Shown here piece by piece: positions 60,750 to 64,000 of a stretch of 64,000 bases of DNA; within the stretch, counting starts at the first letter, position 1, and each line of letters starts with the position of its first letter. The notes below the pieces were generated by a model that saw nothing but the letters and a program-made list of their open reading frames with translations, searched no databases and was not told the origin of the DNA. The translations under genes and the position numbers were made by a program. This DNA comes from Opitutaceae bacterium (lineage in GTDB: Bacteria; Verrucomicrobiota; Verrucomicrobiia; Opitutales; Opitutaceae), in the NCBI GenBank assembly GCA_015075305.1, contig JABTUS010000003.1, positions 372,001 through 436,000 of the forward strand. The letters run 5' to 3'.

Positions 60750-61021
60750 GCCTCGCCCTCCGTTTCATGTGTTTCAAGAGAGCGGGGCTTGCACCAGTTG
60801 ATAGTTGCGCCCAAGGCGATCTCGACCTTCGTTCTACCGCGCTTGGACTTATTTCCCCCGCAAGCGATGTTGTACACCGTGCGAATATTGAGTCCCGTGA
60901 GGCTTGCGAGGTCTTCGAATCGAAGGCCTCGGGACAAGAGCACCCGATGCAAAGGGGTGATCGAAAGTTCTCGTGCGCGGGCCGGGGCTTTTGCGATTGA
61001 AAGCTTTACACGAGAACTCAT
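60746..61021 (-). CDS. Ner/XRE-like HTH protein, first gene of the element operon
   Basis: A 91-residue protein with a helix-turn-helix: PLHRVLLSRGLRFEDLASLT followed by GLNIRTVYNIACGG. In Mu the matching place, divergent from the repressor, is held by Ner, which shuts down early transcription; this protein could have the same role. It opens a run of overlapping genes that ends with the ATPase. Confidence 0.65.
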   Translation of the reverse strand: MSSRVKLSIAKAPARARELSITPLHRVLLSRGLRFEDLASLTGLNIRTVYNIACGGNKSKRGRTKVEIALGATINWCKPRSLETHETEGEA

Positions 61022-61045
61022 ATTCTGGTGTTAACCACTACACAT

Positions 61046-61077
61046 AAAAGATAGTGAATCAACACAAAAAAGATAGT
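61046..61077. promoter_or_regulatory. Candidate operator: direct repeats at the repressor start
   Basis: AAAAGATAGT occurs at 61046-61055 and 61068-61077, exactly 22 bases apart (about two helical turns), spanning the repressor start codon. A near-palindrome GGTGTTAACCAC lies at 61027-61038 in the same divergent gap. Both suit binding by the repressor or the Ner-like protein. Confidence 0.5.
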
Positions 61078-61557
61078 TTGTCTCGAACATTTGCGCGTTC
61101 GCTTCGAGCGGCCAGAGGGGAAAGATCCCAAGCAGAATTTGCTAGGTATTTGGGAATCAAACACCAACAAACGTATCAACGATACGAAAATGGCCTAATT
61201 CCTGGAGGCGATACCCTACACGAAATCGCTCTCCGTATCGGTGTCACAATTGATGCGCTTTTGAGCGGCGCACAACCAAAGGAGCTTGATCAGATGCCAC
61301 CCGCTGGACGATTCGACTCCTATGACATTTATACGCTAGGGTCTGTTGAAGTGATCCGTGTGTTTTGCCGACGAATGACAGCGGATCAGTTGTATCTAGT
61401 TTCGGAGGACGTGCTAAAGGATGAGACGTTGACGGATTCTTCGCGATGCTTTTGGGTAAAAATATTGATGCCCGAACTGTTGAAAGCCATCAAAGATGAG
61501 CTTGGTATTCCTAAAAGCGAGCAGGCCAAAGATACGTCAAAGGAGCAGAGTTCCTGA
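61054..61557 (+). CDS. XRE-family repressor of the element
   Basis: A 167-residue regulator starting at GTG 61054, with an HTH at residues 10-60 (SLRAARGERSQAEFARYLGI, then KHQQTYQRYENGLIPGGDTL) and a C-terminal region that has no peptidase (LexA/CI) signature. It is the only plus-strand gene in the element and is divergent from the long operon with just 32 bases between, the layout of the Mu c repressor. Its coding sequence is AT-richer than the host genes. Confidence 0.8.
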   Translation: MNQHKKDSLSRTFARSLRAARGERSQAEFARYLGIKHQQTYQRYENGLIPGGDTLHEIALRIGVTIDALLSGAQPKELDQMPPAGRFDSYDIYTLGSVEVIRVFCRRMTADQLYLVSEDVLKDETLTDSSRCFWVKILMPELLKAIKDELGIPKSEQAKDTSKEQSS

Positions 61558-61721
61558 GCACCGGAAGCCTTGACGAAAGCGACAAAGAAGGGCACCCCGT
61601 GAGGAGTGCCCTCTTGCCACCCGGTGCCTGGATGCCGAAGCCCCCTGGCCGAACGTCCGAAACGCGGCTGATGCGCAGTTCGAAACCAACATCTTTGAAG
61701 AATGCCCGCAAGCCGATTTGG

Positions 61722-61747
61722 TCCTCCTCTATTATAATAGAGGAGGA
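61722..61747. repeat. Perfect 26-bp palindrome
   Basis: TCCTCCTCTATTA followed at once by its exact reverse complement TAATAGAGGAGGA. It would form a 13-bp stem with almost no loop in DNA, so it is more likely a binding site for a dimer than an RNA hairpin, or a cruciform. Confidence 0.8.
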
Positions 61748-61798
61748 ATTCCGGGACTCGGACCTTGCGATCGCCGTGCGGGTCGATTGCATCGCGTC

Positions 61799-61853
61799 GG
61801 CCATCGCGGCCGTCCCGGACGTTAGCCTTAGGGGAGGAGCAATCCTCATCTTT
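61799..61853 (+). repeat. 55-bp direct repeat, copy 1
   Basis: Identical to 62052-62106 except for two neighbouring bases (CC versus TT). It begins GGCCATCGCGGCCGTC and includes the inverted repeat GAGGA-GCAA-TCCTC (61834-61847), which can form a hairpin. Confidence 0.85.
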
Positions 61854-62051
61854 TGACGCGGTGGCCATTTCTCTTTTGCACGGATGAAACTCGTCAGCGT
61901 CAGGGCCTCGCAATTTTCGTTGCCGGGAGTTTCGCTTGGAATGGCAGCGAGCTTGAAGAATTCTGAAACACTGGGTCTCCTTCGGGGTTGATTGGAGATG
62001 AAGCTACACGGCGGGCTTGCAGATTGAGGCGGGAGCGATTGTATCGGCTTG

Positions 62052-62106
62052 GCCATCGCGGCCGTCTTGGACGTTAGCCTTAGGGGAGGAGCAATCCTCA
62101 TCTTTG
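62052..62106 (+). repeat. 55-bp direct repeat, copy 2
   Basis: Second copy, 253 bases after the first, with the same internal GAGGA-GCAA-TCCTC hairpin. The sequence around both copies is related but diverged, so a longer duplication probably produced them. Confidence 0.85.
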
Positions 62107-62330
62107 ACCGCGGTGACCACTTTGTCTTCGAGAGGATGATTTTTTGCGAGTGTCAGATTTTTCTCCGCCAAGGGAATGACGCTGCAAGGTGACTTCGATC
62201 AACCTGCAATTTTCGGCTTCTGACGGCGTCATCGATACGCCGGGGCGGACCATCTCGGGAAAGACCTGAGAGATGTAATTGCCTATGACTATCGATTGAA
62301 AGTGTCCCACGTCCCACCTTTTGTTTACGA

Positions 62331-62472
62331 TGATCTTGTCACATTTTAAGGTGGGACACTTCTGTGAATATCAGCATTACCTGCTGCTAATTAGTTAGAT
62401 ACGCCGATCAGAAGTTTGTGAACATGTCCTACCTTAAAGTGGACAAGATCAAAAAAGGTGGGACAAGATCAA
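62331..62472. repeat. Right-end internal transposase-binding sites
   Basis: Three copies of the end site. 62331-62358 is identical to the left end (51616-51643) in the same orientation. 62421-62452 is an inverted, slightly changed copy that contains ACATGTCCTACCTTAAAGTG. 62457-62472 is an inverted partial copy (GGTGGGACAAGATCAA). A further inverted GGTGGGAC lies at 62301-62320. Confidence 0.75.
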
Positions 62473-62556
62473 CCTGAGAAGTGGCATTTAGATTGTCGCC
62501 TAAGTCGTTGATCCATGGGACAGTTCAGGATAATCCATGCTGGTGCGCTGATTTTC

Positions 62557-62581
62557 TGAAATGTGACAAAATCAACGTCAA
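62557..62581. repeat. Right terminal inverted repeat
   Basis: TGAAATGTGACAAAATCAAC followed by GTCAA; the reverse complement matches 51609-51633 at 23 of 25 bases. The presumed element end is the CA at 62586-62587. Confidence 0.8.
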
Positions 62582-62656
62582 TCCTCAGCTGTGAATAACT
62601 TGTTGGTAAAAAACCCGTAAACGCAGCTCTCTTTCCTTGACCGAAGTGGCATAAAA

Positions 62657-62681
62657 TGGGGAAATATGTGGCGAAGTGGAG
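62657..62681 (+). promoter_or_regulatory. Possible MraZ-box-like repeats upstream of mraZ
   Basis: TGGGG (62657), TGGCG (62669) and TGGAG (62677) are spaced 12 and 8 bases apart upstream of mraZ. MraZ proteins bind repeated TGGGN or GTGG-type boxes about one turn apart, so this may be the autoregulatory site. TTGACC at 62637 could be a -35, but no good -10 follows at the usual distance. Confidence 0.35.
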
Positions 62682-62699
62682 GACGGTCGCCACTCCCCT

Positions 62700-63152
62700 A
62701 TGTCCACCATTGGCACAACGTTTTACACCGGCCTGTTCAGGCATTCCCTCGACGAGAAGAATCGCGTTACGATTCCATCGCCGTGGAGAGCTGCGCATGC
62801 CGATGGGGACCAGTTCCTGGCGACGTGTCATCCGAATGGTTACATTGCGGTTCTGCCTCCGGCTGAAGTTGAAAAGCTTCGCGAGCGGGTTTCGGAGATT
62901 CGTCTCTCCGATACATCCGGCCAGGACTTTCTGGCGCGGTTCTTTTCGAAAACCCAGGCGGTCTCTTTCGATTCCCAGGGACGTGTGATGTTCAATGCCG
63001 ATCTGCTCCGGCATGCCGGCATTGGCAGGGAGGCCGTGCTTACGGGCACGATGAACAAGTTTTTTGTGTACAGTCCGGAACGCTGGGCCCAGGTCGCGGA
63101 GCGCACGGGTGGCGAGTCCGAGCTCGATGTCATGCGCCGGGTGGGAATCTAG
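62700..63152 (+). CDS. mraZ: Division/cell wall cluster transcriptional repressor MraZ
   Basis: A 150-residue protein (family about 145-150) that binds upstream of the dcw cluster. Two SpoVT-AbrB repeats: FRHSLDEKNRVTIPSPWRAA and KTQAVSFDSQGRVMFNADLL, each with the MraZ D-x-K/Q-x-R core. ATG 62700 is preferred; an in-frame GTG at 62676 would add 8 residues. It is followed 63 bases later by rsmH. The mobile element lies about 110 bases upstream, in its promoter region. Confidence 0.9.
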   Translation: MSTIGTTFYTGLFRHSLDEKNRVTIPSPWRAAHADGDQFLATCHPNGYIAVLPPAEVEKLRERVSEIRLSDTSGQDFLARFFSKTQAVSFDSQGRVMFNADLLRHAGIGREAVLTGTMNKFFVYSPERWAQVAERTGGESELDVMRRVGI

Positions 63153-63215
63153 TCATGGCCCGCGACAATTTCAAATCCCTCCACCTCCTGCTGCAGGCAA
63201 CGCAGCGGCCCGCCC

Positions 63216-64000
63216 ATGCACAGCTTGCCGGCTGAACTGGACATCGAGCCGATGGCAAACGGTCACACGCCCGTCCTTCTCGCCGAGGTGCTGGACTTGC
63301 TCAGACCCCGCGCCGGCGGTCGCTACCTCGACTGCACGTTTGGTGGAGGAGGGCATGCGGCGGCGATACTCGACGCGGCGAAGGATGCCGCGGTCGTGGC
63401 GTTCGACCGCGATCCCTCCGCGCTGCCGCGGGCGCAGGAACTGGCGTCGCGCCATCCCGGGCGCCTGACATTCATCAACGACGACTTCGGATCGCTCACC
63501 GATCTGCGGCAGGCGGGTTTCGACGGGGCGCTCTTCGATCTCGGTGTGTCGTCGTATCAGCTCGACGATGCGGAGCGCGGATTTTCCTTTCGCACGGACG
63601 CACCGGCGGACATGCGCATGGACACGCGCAGCGGCGTTCCCGCGCACCGCTGGCTGGAAACGGCGACCGAGGAGATGCTTGTCCGCGCCGTGCGCGACCT
63701 TGGGGAGGAGGCGAACTGGCGCCGCGTCGTTCGCGCGCTGCTCGCCGCGCGCGGCACCGGACGTCTGGCGCGGACCGCGAGCCTCGCCGCGGTGATAGCG
63801 GAGGCGATTCCCGCACGGGAGCGCTTCGCGTCGCGCATCAACCCCGCGACCCGGACATTCCAGGGCATCCGCATCGCCGTGAACGACGAGCTTGGGGCGC
63901 TTGAACGCGCGCTGCCGGCGGCGTTTGAGCGGCTCGCGGCGGGCGGCGTGCTTGCGGTGATTTCCTTCCACTCCCTCGAGGACCGTCCGGTGAAGCGCTA
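63216..64000 (+). CDS. rsmH: 16S rRNA m4C1402 methyltransferase RsmH, 3' end missing
   Basis: SAM-dependent N4-methyltransferase acting on C1402 of 16S rRNA; gene also called mraW. Seen: [13 protein letters not shown], motif I region [46 protein letters not shown] and DMRMDTRSG, then [19 protein letters not shown] and [13 protein letters not shown]. The window ends after about 261 codons, shortly before the C-terminus of a typical 300-residue protein. ATG 63252 is an alternative start giving the usual [11 protein letters not shown]-terminus. Confidence 0.93.
   Translation, partial: MHSLPAELDIEPMANGHTPVLLAEVLDLLRPRAGGRYLDCTFGGGGHAAAILDAAKDAAVVAFDRDPSALPRAQELASRHPGRLTFINDDFGSLTDLRQAGFDGALFDLGVSSYQLDDAERGFSFRTDAPADMRMDTRSGVPAHRWLETATEEMLVRAVRDLGEEANWRRVVRALLAARGTGRLARTASLAAVIAEAIPARERFASRINPATRTFQGIRIAVNDELGALERALPAAFERLAAGGVLAVISFHSLEDRPVKR

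Larger units (their letters stand above)
61558..62330. other. Right-hand part of the element: palindrome and repeats, no clear gene
   Basis: About 770 bases without a convincing gene. Two minus-strand frames (62310-62098, 70 codons; 62101-61511, 196 codons) overlap by 4 bases but run through the repeats and into the repressor's 3' end, and resemble no known protein. Their N-terminal parts share PSEAENC / PSETPGNENC, suggesting a duplication of about 250 bases. It may be a decayed gene or structural DNA. Confidence 0.45.
51603..62587. mobile_element. Mu-like transposable element, about 11 kb
   Basis: The ends are matched inverted repeats: 51609-51633 and the reverse complement of 62557-62581 agree at 23 of 25 positions, reading TTGACGTTGAT(C/T)TTGTCACA and beyond. 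Six bases outside that core both ends have TG (51603) and CA (62586-62587), the hallmark of Mu-type ends. Inside are a MuA-type transposase, a MuB/TnsC-like ATPase, a DUF935 portal, small genes and a divergent repressor. I did not find a clear 5-bp target duplication: GCTGT occurs at 51601 and 62588 but would make the ends asymmetric. Boundaries are therefore good to a few bases only. Confidence 0.8.

Noticed and set aside
61511-62101. 196-codon minus-strand frame in the right arm of the element, and a 70-codon frame before it (62098-62310)
   Set aside because: They overlap by 4 bases like real element genes, but run across the repeats and palindrome and into the repressor coding region, and have no recognisable similarity. 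Kept only as a possibility in the region entry.
51601-62592. GCTGT as a 5-bp target-site duplication
   Set aside because: Present on both sides, but it would put the left end three bases inside the symmetrical end and lose its TG; a chance match is plausible.
63155-63235. 26-codon frame [13 protein letters not shown] between mraZ and rsmH
   Set aside because: Overlaps the rsmH start in another frame and has no family support; may be a chance frame or a former start region.

Overview
The window is GC-rich bacterial chromosome, most likely from the Opitutaceae (Verrucomicrobiota). This is an inference from several traits: the N-terminus of the TonB-dependent receptor has the look typical of that family (a KLSPFTVSA stretch, then TLAGTRLNT), there are Ig-repeat surface proteins with a duplicated C-terminal module, a VPDSG/PEP-CTERM-like tail, and a mix of sulfatase and beta-helix carbohydrate enzymes. 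No rRNA, tRNA or CRISPR array was found.

Layout. 1-11925: a glycan-use locus with a TonB-dependent receptor (cut by the window start), APC permease, SIS-domain sugar isomerase-like protein, beta-helix (pectate lyase 3/GH55-like) protein, beta-propeller plus glycosidase-like protein, and a divergent formylglycine sulfatase with HEAT repeats. 12255-21615: a 33-residue mS38/COX24-like basic peptide with a strong terminator, a tightly overlapping pilMNOPQ operon, and a 1459-residue Ig-repeat exported protein. 21616-31868: a decayed carboxymuconolactone-decarboxylase remnant, a Gfo/Idh/MocA oxidoreductase, a membrane protein of unknown function, a CLC chloride transporter with CBS domains, and an ArsR regulator divergent from a DUF2892-MFP-RND efflux operon. 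31947-39360: a CaiB/BaiF CoA-transferase with a MaoC-like hydratase, and the 2-oxoglutarate dehydrogenase operon sucA-sucB-lpd on the minus strand. 39548-51389: a small protein-SUI1-CobW overlapping operon, a tiny CTERM-like protein, a UMF1-family MFS transporter, a PAP2/LTA-synthase-like envelope pair divergent from an OmpR-type two-component system, a Ski2-like helicase with a four-cysteine motif, and a methyltransferase-like protein.

51603-62587 is the most unusual part: a compact (about 11 kb) Mu-like transposable element with matched inverted ends, a divergent repressor and a long minus-strand operon of overlapping genes. The operon ends in a MuA-type transposase and a MuB/TnsC-type ATPase. 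It carries a DUF935 (Mu gp29-type) portal gene but no recognisable capsid, terminase, tail or lysis gene. The right end holds several extra copies of the presumed transposase-binding site, a 26-bp perfect palindrome and a duplicated 55-bp block.

62588-64000: the start of the division/cell-wall (dcw) cluster, mraZ and rsmH, the latter cut by the window end. The element sits only about 110 bp upstream of the mraZ start codon.
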